The notes under the pieces were generated by a model. The model was given only the letters and a program-made list of their open reading frames with translations. It had not been told where the DNA came from and searched no databases. Source: Acanthosepion esculentum (taxonomy: Eukaryota > Mollusca > Cephalopoda > Sepiida > Sepiidae). From it: DNA of 64,000 nucleotides. Every line of letters begins with the position of its first letter. The stretch's first letter is position 1. Where the stretch lies: the NCBI GenBank assembly GCA_964036315.1, contig OZ038511.1, positions 1,774,626 to 1,838,625 on the forward strand, written 5' to 3'. A program made the translations under genes and the position numbers. Positions 10,310-21,610 of this stretch are shown here, piece by piece.

Positions 10310-10945
10310 GTTTTAGTGATGAAGTGGGTAGTGGGTGTCCTGCCACAGTATGAAATCATAAATGGAAAGAATGAAAAGAAAATCCTCACTCAACTATTGA
10401 ATAAATTGTCCTAGAATTAAAGCTTTCAATTTCAACACCTGAAACAAATTGAAAGTGTAAAGAAATTTGGCCATATCACCTCACCTAAAATCAGAGAAAG
10501 TTTCAAAACAAAATTTATCCAAATTCTGACTGAATGAAAAGTGGATCCTATACAGTAACCAGAAATGATTTACACAACTTGATTTCAATGAAGCTTCAAA
10601 TCAGAGTTGTACCAAAAAACTGTGAATCACTAAAATTTATTGTCAAGAATTTAAAGAAATGTACAAAAAATCCTATGAAACAAATTCAAAATTAGTAAAT
10701 GAAAAGGGATTATTAGTATTCCATAATAATGTCTAGTTATATGTTGCACAAATGGCACAGTAATATCTTTTATTTTGTTTTTTCTTCACCAACTGATTAC
10801 CATTTTTTCAAACATTTGGAAGACTTTTTAATTAACAAAAACAGAAAATATCTTTATGATTATTTAAAGCTATAAATGGTTTTATTATTTAAAGCTATAA
10901 ATGGTTTTATTTCTCATTCTCATTATAAACTTAAATGATTCATAT
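10310..10945 (+). pseudogene. Decayed mariner transposase (second copy, different subfamily)
   Basis: Pieces in several frames follow the order of a mariner transposase. 10315-10350 reads like L-E-D-x-x-x-S-G-x-P. 10440-10540 gives ESVKKFGHITSPKIRESFKT, the region of the H-L-x-Q-I-G-x-V-x-K-L segment. 10788-10850 reads FSSPTDYHFFKHLEDFLINK, matching the family's third-Asp motif S-P-T-D-Y-H-F-F. Most of the catalytic middle is missing or scrambled. The last motif is closer to Hsmar1-type proteins than to the intact mariner at 45-1317 (APSDYHLF). I could not place the inverted repeats. Confidence 0.7.
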
Positions 10946-10949
10946 TTTG

Positions 10950-11655
10950 ATTGATAACCTTACTTGTAAATAAATTTGTTGACCAATTTTGTTAACAATT
11001 CAGTCATTATTTTCTAAATAGCTTAATTTAGAAATAGTTTGTTTTATTACTATAAACATCACTTTTATAACATGAAAGTAGCTAGGGTATTTCAGTAAAT
11101 TTCAATTAAAATTCCGCTGTGTTGGTCTCAGTATTATTAATCAATATTTTAAATAACTAATGTTTTAAGTCAGTCATTACTAATTCTTGATTAGTATTTC
11201 TTTCATTTTCACATTCCACATCTTGTTACATTTGAATTATTACAGATTTTGGTACTTGTAGTTTAATCAGTCATAAGACATTTATCACTAATTTAAGGGA
11301 TGTGAATTCAAGTCTTCATGGAGAAATTTTTTTGTGATACATATTGCTTATTAATGCTCATTGAATGAAGATCTGGTAGTTGTGATAAAAAGCGATGGAA
11401 ATTAAGTTAAAAGGAATACTAGTCAAGAATTAGTAATGACTGAAAATTTTTTAGATAATATTGTTTTGAGCTGAATAACATTTGGAAATTTAATTCTAAA
11501 GTTGTAAAATATCAAATGTAACAATATGATTAGTGCCAACTTATAGATATATTTATACAATTATGTGTGATATTAACAAAAGACTTAAAGTAAGTTTTCT
11601 TTTTAAATGTATTGTTTTTACCAAATTTTGTTGCAATTCAGTCCAGAGATTTTAT
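10950..11655. other. Intron DNA, nothing recognised
   Basis: AT-rich sequence with short local duplications, such as a roughly 25-bp tandem at 10861-10910 (AAAGCTATAAATGGTTTTAT repeated). Confidence 0.6.
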
Positions 11656-11659
11656 CCTC

Positions 11660-12090
11660 ACATTAACCCGCCGGTCCCCTACAGGACCCTTCTTTACTAG
11701 AATGGCTTACAGGTCATCTCGAGGTCCCTGACTGGTGGATATAGTGGCAAGCAGTCATGTAACAAACAATTAAGCTTTTTCAGCCAATTGGAAGGTATCG
11801 CAAACCAAAGACACAGATGCCTTCTCGATCCACCAAAGTAATGTAAATACAACCCCACAAGTCACAAAAAAGGAGTAGTCTCATCTTGTCAGTGGCTTCT
11901 TCGCTTGCCTCATCCCACAAAAACACACATAATGGCAGCCAGACTGACCTACCGCCCACCATCACTACTTCCAGACTTCCTATCCATACCACTCACATGA
12001 AGCCAAACTTGAGCATCAGTTACCATCCTCCTGAACCAACTTCAACCTCAAACCACAGCACTCTTTATCGAATGGACTCCTAGTGTATAT
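11660..12090. repeat. GC-richer repeat-like island, unclassified
   Basis: The stretch from CCGCCGGTCCCCTACAGGA to about 12085 is clearly richer in G+C than the flanks and keeps CpG-containing words. This suggests a fairly recent insertion, perhaps the 3' part of a retroelement. Short ORFs on both strands (11780-11992 -, 11886-12083 +) show no recognised motif. I cannot name the family. Confidence 0.4.
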
Positions 12091-12099
12091 ATCATCCTT

Positions 12100-14646
12100 G
12101 TTTTATTTTCCCAGAATATATATTCAACCTTACTCTAGTGTTCATCCTTTTTCTTGCTACCATACACTTAATATAAGAGTATCAATGCATGATTGATACA
12201 AAATGTCAATTTTAATAATGAATAAGACTTTTCATTGAGATGAATAGAATGTTATTGTTTTTATTCAACTTTATCAGGTAGTTAATTAGAAAACATGTAA
12301 TCTGATGTCTGTTTAAAGCTGAAAGAAACAGTCAAGGTCATAATATTGCTGGTTAGAGAATGAAATAACTTTGGTTTATGGGAAATGTGTTGATGATAAA
12401 GTAATTAAAATATGAGTTTAACCAAATAAAGCTAACACCAAGCCCATAAGCTAAATTCTGACCTTAGAATACAATAAAAATAAGAAGTTCCTGTCTTACT
12501 CTTGTTTGTAGTGTGGACATATCCCTTTTATAAGAAAACTATCATTCTGAACTCTCACACAACATTAACTGCAGTTTAATAAACAGTATAGCAATAATGT
12601 ATTGTAGCAGTTGCAATCAAGTATCAAACAAATCATAGGGGAGATACTTCAGTTAGAAATATGACAATATTAAGCATAACTGAAATAATTCTTTTTATTT
12701 TAACTTAAACTTTAAAGAAAATTTGGTTAAAGCAGGTACAAAATATATTGTCTTGTTTGTGCTTTAGATCATTTCCTTTTTATATCTTCTGTGTTGCACT
12801 AAGAATGCTTAATAATGCAAAATGAGGAAATTATCCAGTAATAAACATTTATCTACATATCCTGCAAATCAACAAGTTACATAAAAAGTAAAAATGATCC
12901 TATTAACATTTAATGCTTTTGGCACATTTTCACCTTCCAAAATTTGATTGTGTTTCTTTACTGTAATAGATTTTTGGTATGCATTTGTACAGACAGCTCT
13001 GTATAATAGTTCAGATTGATATATCTGAATGAATGAATACGTGACTATATACAAATGCATGACATTTCACATAAGCAGCTTGTGTACAAAAATATTTTAA
13101 TCATAAAGCTTTCTAAAAACAGCCTAGGATCTCCCTTCTTTACATTCAAGTATAAAGTGAAAAACCTACATAAATAATAACTGTATTTTATTTATTTTAA
13201 TGGAAGAAATGCATTTTTCATAATACTTGTTTTGTTTTTTTATATTACGTATAAATTCCCCTCGTAGTATATGAATGTCAGGTTTTTTTTTATCACATAT
13301 GTATTAGGATTAGAGCACATAGACATCAAAATAAATTAAATCTAAAATTATTGAATCAGTAAAATAGTTTCTTTTATTTTTTCTTATAACATTTAACATA
13401 TCAAAGCAGAGAATAATTTTACAGTAAATTGATTGAATATCCAAAATAATTAACAGGTGTCAGCTTGCCAAAAATAAAAGAAATATATATACAAGAATAT
13501 GAAATAAATATTTTGATAAAAAATGTGACAAAACAATACATGCTCTAAATAAATAAATGGTTGTATGGTATCTTCTTTTTCAGAAAAAATAATTTAGTTT
13601 TGCACCAAAAAGACTACTGATAAAGAATTTCTTTTTTACTAGAAATCAAACTCATTAGATAATCAATAAGTTGGATTAGAGAAAATAAAATTTTATACTT
13701 ACATCAGGTAAACTAATTTTGCAGAAACAATTATAAGCATTTTTGTTTACTCACAATAAAGATAATTTAGTTTTAGTTGTAACAACAATTTCACTGATAA
13801 TCATCAAATATCTAGACAAGAAAATATCCCTTTAAATCTAATTATACTGTCAAACAATGTGTCATGCTGCCATCTGAAATAGTTCTAGCATTACTGAAAT
13901 GCCATAATGCATAAAAAATCAAATAAAAAAGATATATCTGTATAAAACTAAGTTATTGAAGAAATATTATTGAATTCTTTGGGGAAAAAGGAAAATACAA
14001 AGGTAACAATTTTAAGAGCTCTTATGAAGTGAATTATCACTTGAGGAAAGAAGTTACATTAAAAAGTGCCACAAAGATTTTGGTTTGTTGTCCTTTTAAA
14101 ACCAATTTCTTTTCCCTCTTAGATTAAAAAATGTTTAGTAATTCACAAATCTCTAAAGCAAGAAGAAAATTCAAACCAACATGTAAATTTTAGATCAAAT
14201 TGGTTGGATACACTTTGTTCTATACATTGTTCAATCTTTTTTTTCTTATAAATGATTTACCTTTGATTGAAAAAAAATAATTTCAGTAAACATTTTATTT
14301 GTGTCTTTGTATAATCAATATCTTGTAAATGAATAAAGATTTTACTTTTAACTATTGCCTAACATGTTTAAATATTTTATAAATTTTTTTTAAAGGTTGA
14401 AGTAATTTATTGCACCTATCAGATGGTTTTCAAATCTCCTGATAAAAGCTTGTTTTTCTTAAATTCTTTTACTTTAAGCAGGTTTTCATTTCTAAAAAAA
14501 AAATTGTTTTCAACTAATACCAGCACAATTAACAGATATACTATTTGGCATTTAATGTTATTCATTGTTTAGGCAGATTAAATTGTTATATTTAAATAAA
14601 GAATATGGATTGATTTAAAATTTTACTTCAACATTTTTCTTAATAG
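12100..14646. other. Intron DNA, nothing recognised
   Basis: About 2.5 kb of AT-rich sequence between the GC-richer island and exon c. No motif, RNA gene or transposon relic was seen on either strand. Confidence 0.6.
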
Positions 14647-14740
14647 ACTTTTGGCAAATTACCTTGTTTGGAGAATCATGATGAACAGAGTGAATAATCT
14701 ACCTGAAAAGTACAAAGCAATGATGGAAGAATATCAAAAG
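14647..14740 (+). CDS. M13 metallopeptidase, internal exon c
   Basis: The acceptor is TTAATAG and the donor GTAAAC. After one base that completes Arg, the exon gives 31 codons starting LLANYLVWRIMMNRVNNL and ending EEYQK. L-x-N-Y-[LM]-x-W is a well-kept helix in M13 peptidases (neprilysin and ECE-1 carry close versions), so this exon is one of the best anchors for the family call. It ends in phase 0. No in-frame stop is present in the exon itself. Confidence 0.92.
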
Positions 14741-15780
14741 GTAAACTACTTTTGTTACTTATTTTTATTAATATATTCAAGAATATCCATGAATTCAGTT
14801 ACTCAAGCTATTTATTAATATACCAAGAATTTCTTTTCTGAATGCAGGGCATTTTTTTCAAATTGGAATGTCAACAAACTTTTTACTCATTACATATACA
14901 TTGATACTGGGACATGCTTGTTTGTCAAACTCTCTAAAGAAAACAAAATTATCTTTTATGAGGAGTCTGAATTTCTACTCTTCATAATGGGAATTTGAAA
15001 ATAAAACTGTGAAATCAAATACTTGGAAGATGTATAGTTTGTTTGCAATGAGAGGAATGTAGAAAAAATGAACCTTTTGCTAGATACTGATATTATTAAT
15101 AAAAAGTAACAAAATGATATGAAAATACAAGCTATGAAAGCCTACATTTCTTAATTCATAGACTTGTAAAATTGTCTTCTGCAGCCAAATTAATAATTTT
15201 TTCTTCTTGATTTCCTTGGAGATTTTGTCCATCAATATAGATTTCATAAAATTATATTAATGTGACAGTCTGTTCATTTGTGATTGGCAAATTTTTGGAG
15301 TTTGATGACTTAATCACATATGTGCGTTCATTCATTCTTAGACACCTGTCTTTCTCTATAATGGCCTACAGTCACCTATGTATAAGAATAAAGACACATG
15401 TTCTTATAGGCATATATGTTGAAATAATATTTACATCTCCATAGTTGAAATATGAGTGTGTAATGACATGTTGCAGCTATATATGAAATCGTATAGGCAT
15501 GAAAATCTTTAAGTTGCAATGTAAAATGGAAACAATCATACTAGTGCAGTTTAAGTCATATCAATATTTTATATATATGCATACATCATAAGAAATGTAT
15601 TTATATACATAATCAGGCAGATGTATACATAACTATAAATAATGTGTGTATAAATTCAACATGAGACTAATTGAAGAGGGTTAAATTTTTGGTCATTACT
15701 TTCCATCAATTCACACAAATCATATTGTACACATTCTTGTGAACAAGGTGCTAATTAAAATCATAACAGTGAAATAACAT
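14741..15780. other. Intron DNA, nothing recognised
   Basis: AT-rich sequence up to the 5S-like repeat. The ORF at 15262-15444 has no support. Confidence 0.6.
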
Positions 15781-15787
15781 CATCATA

Positions 15788-16075
15788 GCCTGGTCAGTAC
15801 CTACATGGGTGACCACTTAGGAATACCATATTCTGTAAGCTTGGGTGTGCAGGTGGTGTAATGGATAATGGCTTAAAATTATTAATCAGAAGGCCAAGTT
15901 CCAATTCCAGTTGGGTTTGTTATGTTCACTTATGCATAAATACTGTTGGAAAAGGTATTAATTCACCTCTTCTCCCTCCAGCTATGAGTCAATTAGTATG
16001 ACTTGTAGCACTATATCAAAGTAACTTGGCTCAGCCAGCTGGATAAGACATATTTCAATAGATTAGACAATATCA
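15788..16075 (+). repeat. SINE-like repeat with a 5S rRNA-like segment joined to a tRNA-like head
   Basis: 15788-15842 matches the 3' half of eukaryotic 5S rRNA, from GCCTGGT through ATGGGTGACC and GGAATACC to the terminal AAGCTT, about three quarters identical by eye. Directly after it, about 15852-15915 reads like a tRNA. GGTGTAATGGATAATGG resembles an A box, a short stem-loop follows, and AAGTTCCAATTCC resembles a B box (consensus GGTTCRANNCC). A non-tRNA body then runs to about 16075. The body segment around 15947-15995 recurs at 54655-54710. Both promoter types are degenerate, so transcription is unlikely now. Joined 5S and tRNA heads are rare among SINEs. Confidence 0.65.
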
Positions 16076-16139
16076 GGCTATAGAGAGTCTCCTTTGAGAT
16101 GGCACAAAATTTTGATTCACATATTCTAACAAATGCACA

Positions 16140-17880
16140 AACTCAGACATATCAGTTTTTAGTCTCAGGTAAAGCGTAAACAGCTTAAGGTATTGCCATT
16201 TCTATTATCACTGCCAGGTTTGTAGTTGATGTCAAACACAGACATGAATAAACACCACTATTGTAATCAATTGTGTGTAACCTTTATATTCAAATATTCA
16301 CAACAAAATCTTGTGATCAAATTAAGGGGAAAAATGACAGCCATTTGCCTTCCTGAATACAATGGTCAATGTAACCATATCAAATTGGGAGTAATTTCTG
16401 TTACAGCAAAGCTTCTTAGTGAGTTTTTTGTTTCCTCATCATTTTGGAAATGTCAGCCCATAAGCTATATGATGATGCATCACAAACACAAAAGAGTGGG
16501 CATGATGGATGTATACTCTTGATGCTTGTATCTTCTGTTTATTTCCTTTGGAAAGCTTTCTGTTCAGGAGTTTTCTATTCCCACAGTGGCTCCAACACAT
16601 GCTCTAGATTTGGTATGAACCTGCTATAATAATTTTCTAGGCATAGAAATACTTTAAGTTCTGTCACATTTCTTAGAATTGGAGCTTATTTTACAGCTTT
16701 CACTTTTTCAGGCATGAGTTTTAACCTTTTTGCTGACACCCTATATCTAAGGTAAGTTATCTCCAACTGCATCAATTTACACTTGTTCAACCTTAATCCA
16801 GCTAAATTCCATCTCAAACTTAACTGAGGATTTTTATTTGTTCTACATCAGCCTGACTGGTCAAAGTTATATCATCTATGTATGCAGCTATATGAGGAAT
16901 ACTTTCCATTATCCACTGGAATATCACTGACACACTTGAAATCCCAAACAATGGTCCATTGTAATAAAACATTCCATGATAGATATTCTGATTGTAGCAT
17001 TTGGATTTTATTCATCATTAAGAGATACCTGCAGATAGGTTTGACTTAAATTCAACTTAATGAACTTTTGTCCACTAGGCAAAGATACAAAATAATTCAT
17101 CAATCAAGGGAATGGCATTCTTCCAGTTTATTTGCTAGATTTACTGATGATTTATATTGTCACCACACAGCCATTTGGTTGTGGGACTACTGGTACAACC
17201 CAGTCTGAAAGTTTCATCATTCCATTAAGCTTCCACCTTTCTTTCATTGCAAAAGATAAGTAACAGACCTTCACAGATGGAACAACTCTAGCTATTTCTC
17301 TAGTACTTCCACAATAGGATGCATTTGTAAAGTGATACCTTGAGCTAAACCAATTTCTATCATAGAAGGATGGTTTATTGCCATGAACAACAATAAGTGG
17401 CAATTCTATTGATGTATTTTTTAAAGTACATTTAGCTTTATTTCTACCTGTAGAGACAATACTTATCTCATGTATGTTTTTAGTTTCTTTGAGTTTGGCT
17501 TAAGCTGCACATTGGATAAAAGGGTTCTGAAAATATTTTCTGGCATGAATCTAAACAGCTTCACTAGTATCAAGCATGATCTGGATTGATTTTTACCTCC
17601 ACCACAGTTTCAATGACAATCACCTTCATGTAATTTATAAATGTCATTTTCCTGATGAAAAGACTGTAACTCTGTGGGCTGTGTGCATGTAGTTTGATTT
17701 TTTCGGCTTCAAGGATTTTATGGTGGTACTGCTTGTGGTAGTTTTGCTAGGCAACTTATTTTTTCTTCAAGCCACAAGGCCCATCATAATATTCCCATGT
17801 GACACAAGATTCTGGTGAGTGATTATCATAGAAAGAAGGTAAGTGTAATTGACAAGATCTCTACTGGGAAATTTTGTGGG
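16140..17880 (-). pseudogene. Ty3/Gypsy pol relic: zinc knuckle, protease, RT and RNase H
   Basis: On the minus strand the pieces follow Gypsy order. About 17870-17770 has C-x-x-C/NHSPE-C residues of a zinc knuckle. About 17585-17555 has M-L-D-T-S-E-A-V, where protease usually has D-T-G. 17450-17350 gives VKCTLK-like and IELPLIVVHGNKPSFYDRNW. 17270-17155 gives an A-M-K-E...G-x-M/x-x-S-D-W-V-V-P-V-V motif of the RT N-terminus. About 16905-16865 reads IPHIAAYIDDITLTSQADVE with YIDD intact (16871-16882). 16760-16600 matches the V-S-A-x-x-L-x-x-M-P-E-K connection region. 16500-16140 holds RNase H remnants ending in a K-P-G-S-D-N-x-N-A-D-T-L-S-like motif. Stops and shifts are many. Integrase and 3' LTR are absent. 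Gag may extend beyond 17.9 kb but is not readable. Confidence 0.75.
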
Positions 17881-19615
17881 CTATAAAAATTGCTTCATGC
17901 TTGGGGGTCAACTTTGGTTTCAACCCTTGCCACAGCTTCCTTTGCTCTTATTATTTTTTGAATTTAACTAAATGTTAGCATTTTCTATTACAGTAGAAGG
18001 GGTAACAAAATTACTGGTGTTTTTTTTACCAGTAAGTACAACTATTACTGGTAGCTGGTTGGAATGACAATTCCTGTGGTTGTAATTTATTATGTAGGGT
18101 AAATTACATGTAGTTGAGGAAGAAATGTATCAGAGTTACTAGTGTAGATTTTATCAGTACATAAATTTATACCTGGTGCCAATGGGAATTAACTTAAAGA
18201 TGATGTGGAAAGACTACCTTTGTTATTCTAGGAGGCTTTTTGAGAAACAAAAAGCATTTAATTACAATAAAATGATTTAATGCCTGCAATTGTTTGGACT
18301 TGAACTTGTGAATTAACAGAGATTTAACTAGTAGGATTGAATTAAACAAGAAGCAACTACCCTTCAACAGTGGGTAAATGATATCTGAGTTAAACCAGCT
18401 GGTTTTAAACTAGGTTAGATCTTGACCAAAATTCAAACTTTCTCATTTGATTCTTTATTGATGTGAAGAATTTTCCTGAACCTTGCCAATTGAGAGATTG
18501 GGAGCTGAAGTCATCAAAACTCTACCTTGTTGCTATGCATGTATACAACTCAGCTGGTAACCTGCTACTTGAAAGGAAGTTATTTCTTACATATGGTATG
18601 AGTATGGACCAATCAGAAGGAAAATCCTAAGCAGAAGTGATGAAAAAATCAAAATACATAGAACAATTCAAAGTAGGTAGAGAGATGAGGTATATAAACA
18701 GATGTCACCACCCACTCTGTGATACTGCCTGAGAATAATTTTATCAACTGAAATTTTTCAATGAAAGAGTTCATCCTAAATTTCCCCAGATCAAAAATTT
18801 AAACTTAATATAAAGTAGGGAAGATCATCTAGTAGTCTGAGATACCCAGGCAGGATTGTGGTCTATGGGAGACATGAGTGAGGTGATTTTTGTTAAAGGC
18901 AGTGTTGATTCTATAAAACAGTATGTCTAACAACATTTCAGTGAAGGTTACACCATATTGAAGCTCTTCAGATGTAATTCTGCTTGTAACTCACAAAGTT
19001 GATGAAATCTAGTTCTGAAGTGAAATGCTGCAAAATCATGGAATGTTTAAAGTTTTGGTGATCATTAAATCACTTAAGGTTAAGGAAAAATTATCAGTCT
19101 GTTTCACAGATTTTAGAAATATCAAACATCCTTATGCGTTGAGTTGTATGACAGATTCAGGTATAATGAGGCACTGTTTTTATCTAGCTTTTATTTTGAT
19201 CATCTTTAATATGAAAAAGGTTTAATCAAAATGAGAATCTTTATTATTTAATCAAATAAGAATACAAATAAAGTAAAATACATATTGTGATATTGACATT
19301 TGAAGTAGAAGAGGATAACTTAATAAAGATCAATTTTTGATAGTTATGAAACTGGTTTCAACTTTGAATATAACTCAAGGCAGGAATGCATCAGAGAAAC
19401 TCAACCTATAATCCTAAAATTTAGATAGTCTTAACTTTAAAATGAAATTCATCTGTAAGTCTTCGTTTGAGTGAATTTAGTTTTGTTACATTTAAAAATG
19501 AAAGAAATTTTGTTGTTTTCTTATTGGTTTCACTTTTTCATTCCTTTTAATTCTTCATTTGATTGACTAAAAATAATATTATCAAACTTAAACTTAAGTG
19601 AGGTTTTCTTTATTT

Positions 19616-19686
19616 TTAATTTCAATCAACTTCTTACTCAGATCCAACAAAGAATAAATTTGTGATGGGTTAAAAACAGTTGTATA
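19616..19686 (+). repeat. Direct repeat about 70 bp, left copy
   Basis: TTCAATCAACTTCTTACTCA and the following bases through ACAGTTGTATA recur at 20094-20168 with few differences (AAATTTG/ACTTTG, GGGTTAAA/AATAAAAA). Spacing is 478 bp. Confidence 0.8.
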
Positions 19687-20093
19687 CGGAAAAATAGTGA
19701 CAATTAAAAGCAGACATGAGAGCATATCGAAGTAAACTTTTGATGATCTCGCAAATATGTGAAGACTACCTCAGAATGCATGAATTTCTGTGTCAAAATT
19801 ATTTTCATATGCATTAAATTTTGGAAAATTGAACTCCTTTGTTTTAATTTTGTTACCAAAATGTTTTGACTTATTTATGCTTCAGATGTACAATTCCTAA
19901 AAGAATGTGATGAAAAAATCTGTTTCTTTTCAGAAAATAGTTCATTATATATCATTTGGATCAGACAATTTCCACAATTTTAAATACAAACTCTTAGTAT
20001 CACTCAACAATACAAGTGATTTCATTCTATATAAAAAATTCCAATGATAATGCTCTTCTCAAAGTTATAGAGATCCTGAAATATTTTCACCAA

Positions 20094-20168
20094 TTAATTT
20101 CAATCAACTTCTTACTCAGATCCAACAAAGAATAACTTTGTGATGAATAAAAAAAAAACAGTTGTATA
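20094..20168 (+). repeat. Direct repeat about 70 bp, right copy
   Basis: Copy of 19616-19686. The pair could be the edges of an unrecognised element of about 550 bp, or a local duplication. Confidence 0.8.
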
Positions 20169-20289
20169 TAAATGTGTACATTCCATAAATTATGTTTACT
20201 ACCATATGAATAATATTATGACAATGAATTGAAAAATAAACCCTTGAAAGACAATGAAACTGGTTAATAAAGAAGGCTCAAATCTTAAT

Positions 20290-20940
20290 ATCTAGCACTT
20301 TCGCCCCAGCCCCTCAACCTCTGACGTCTTACTCTCTGGGTTGAGGTGCCTACTCGGTCCTAACCGAACTTAACGGAGTGGGCGTAGGTCCCCTGAGCAT
20401 CCATTGATTATTCAGCTGGTCCACTGATTTAATCCTGCCCACATTGTTTGGTTTGATCCAGAAAGTAGAAGTGATGTTCATCCATTCACGGTCGACTGAA
20501 GATGTAGACATGTCTGGAGTGTCTGTGCTAAGAAATTTAGAATGCAGCAAAACAAAAATTAATATCTGCAGAAAGCCGAACAAACAACTATTCAATGGTT
20601 GAATTGTTAATGTCTTTTATATAGCAGAAAAGAATAGTATAGAAAAGAAACGTGTTACAGAAAAGAAAAGTATTTGACGTAAAAACTCATACATTGGATT
20701 CTAGACAGAGAGAGAGTGTATTGTGATTAACTTGTTGTGAAATCATCTCAGAATGATATACAACTCTTGTGATTGAGGAATAAGATTTCTGTGTGGGGCT
20801 TAAAGTTTATAGTGGTTTTCCTCCTCAGCAGTCGTAACAGTAATAGTAATATTTGTGGTAGCAGAAGCTAACTGACCCTTGGCCTTACTACTTCACACGC
20901 GATTATCACGGGGTCCTGGCTGCTTCAGCCAAAATCATGT
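20290..20940 (-). repeat. Unclassified retroelement-like island with a possible TATA box
   Basis: G+C is raised at both ends (20300-20400 and 20870-20930), with CpG words kept (CGGTCCTAACCGAACTTAACG, CACACGCGATTATCACGGGG). On the minus strand TATATAAAAG at about 20617-20626 precedes an 81-codon ORF (20350-20595). It has no recognised domain; MSTSSVDREW at about its 29th codon could be an alternative start. The arrangement is compatible with an LTR and leader of a retroelement, but there is no RT, no second LTR and no clear TG/CA border. Confidence 0.35.
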
Positions 20941-21481
20941 GAATTTCAAAGTTCCTTATAGCTTACTAAGCTCTATTTCAATTTTTAACTGATAAAAATT
21001 GTTTTGACCATTTTCATTGTCTTCTAATGACCCAGATCCAATGGGTACAACTTCTGCCCTAAATCAGATTTCCCATCATTAAACAAAATGCTCTGATCTA
21101 ATTTTGCTACTCAGATCTACTCCAATTTCAATAAAAAAAATATACATGTGTGTTTCCCAGACTTTCTCTCTCTCTCTGTCACAAATATTAATGTGTTTTT
21201 TAAGTACTCCACACTTTCAGAAACTATTTGTTTGCATTGAAACTTATGTATCACTAATCTTCATGAAGAACAACACTAATTACTATAAGTATACAGTTCT
21301 TTGATTATGTATATAGTCATCTATGACTTATGTTGTATGATAGCTTTTTATATTATTTTGTATTTCATAATTTGCACAACAATTTATTATTTACAACTTT
21401 ATTTGTGGTAAGAAGACAAACTTTCTTTATAGTCCTACTCTTGTCTTGTTCTTAAAAAATACTTTTTTTATTTACAAACAG
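20940..21481. other. Intron DNA, nothing recognised
   Basis: AT-rich sequence directly upstream of exon d, with a pyrimidine-rich run near 21160. Confidence 0.6.
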
Positions 21482-21610
21482 AAAGTTTTTGGCAAACAAG
21501 CTGATACTCCTCGGTGGCGGGACTGTATAATGTTTACTAAAGAAAATATGGGAAATGCTGTTGGTCGTCTTTTCATTGAAAAATATTTTGACGAAGAAGC
21601 AAAAGAAAAT
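21482..21610 (+). CDS. M13 metallopeptidase, internal exon d
   Basis: The exon is preceded by TACAAACAG and followed by GTAAGT. Its 43 codons in phase 0 read KVFGKQADTPRWRDCIMF and then ENMGNAVGRLFIEKYFDE. This is the M13 core motif: P-R-W-x-x-C, whose Cys takes part in a conserved disulfide in the family, and the A-[VL]-G-x-[LM]-[FY]-[VI] helix. The exon ends EEAKEN and continues in the next exon as ANEM, which matches the family order. The 22.4-kb intron that follows is the main sink of transposable elements in the window. Confidence 0.95.

Larger units (their letters stand above)
17890..20280. other. Intron DNA, possibly Gypsy gag remnants, otherwise unassigned
   Basis: Sequence up to about 18.9 kb could belong to the 5' part of the preceding Gypsy relic, but I could not read a gag motif. 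From 18.9 to 20.3 kb nothing was recognised except the direct repeats at 19616-19686 and 20094-20168. Confidence 0.4.

Noticed and set aside
15788..15842. 5S rRNA gene
   Set aside because: Only the 3' half is present, with about a quarter of positions changed, so it cannot be a working gene.
15852..15915. Functional tRNA gene
   Set aside because: The tRNA-like stretch cannot form a full cloverleaf by eye, the B box has lost consensus bases and it is part of a longer repeat; it is a SINE head.
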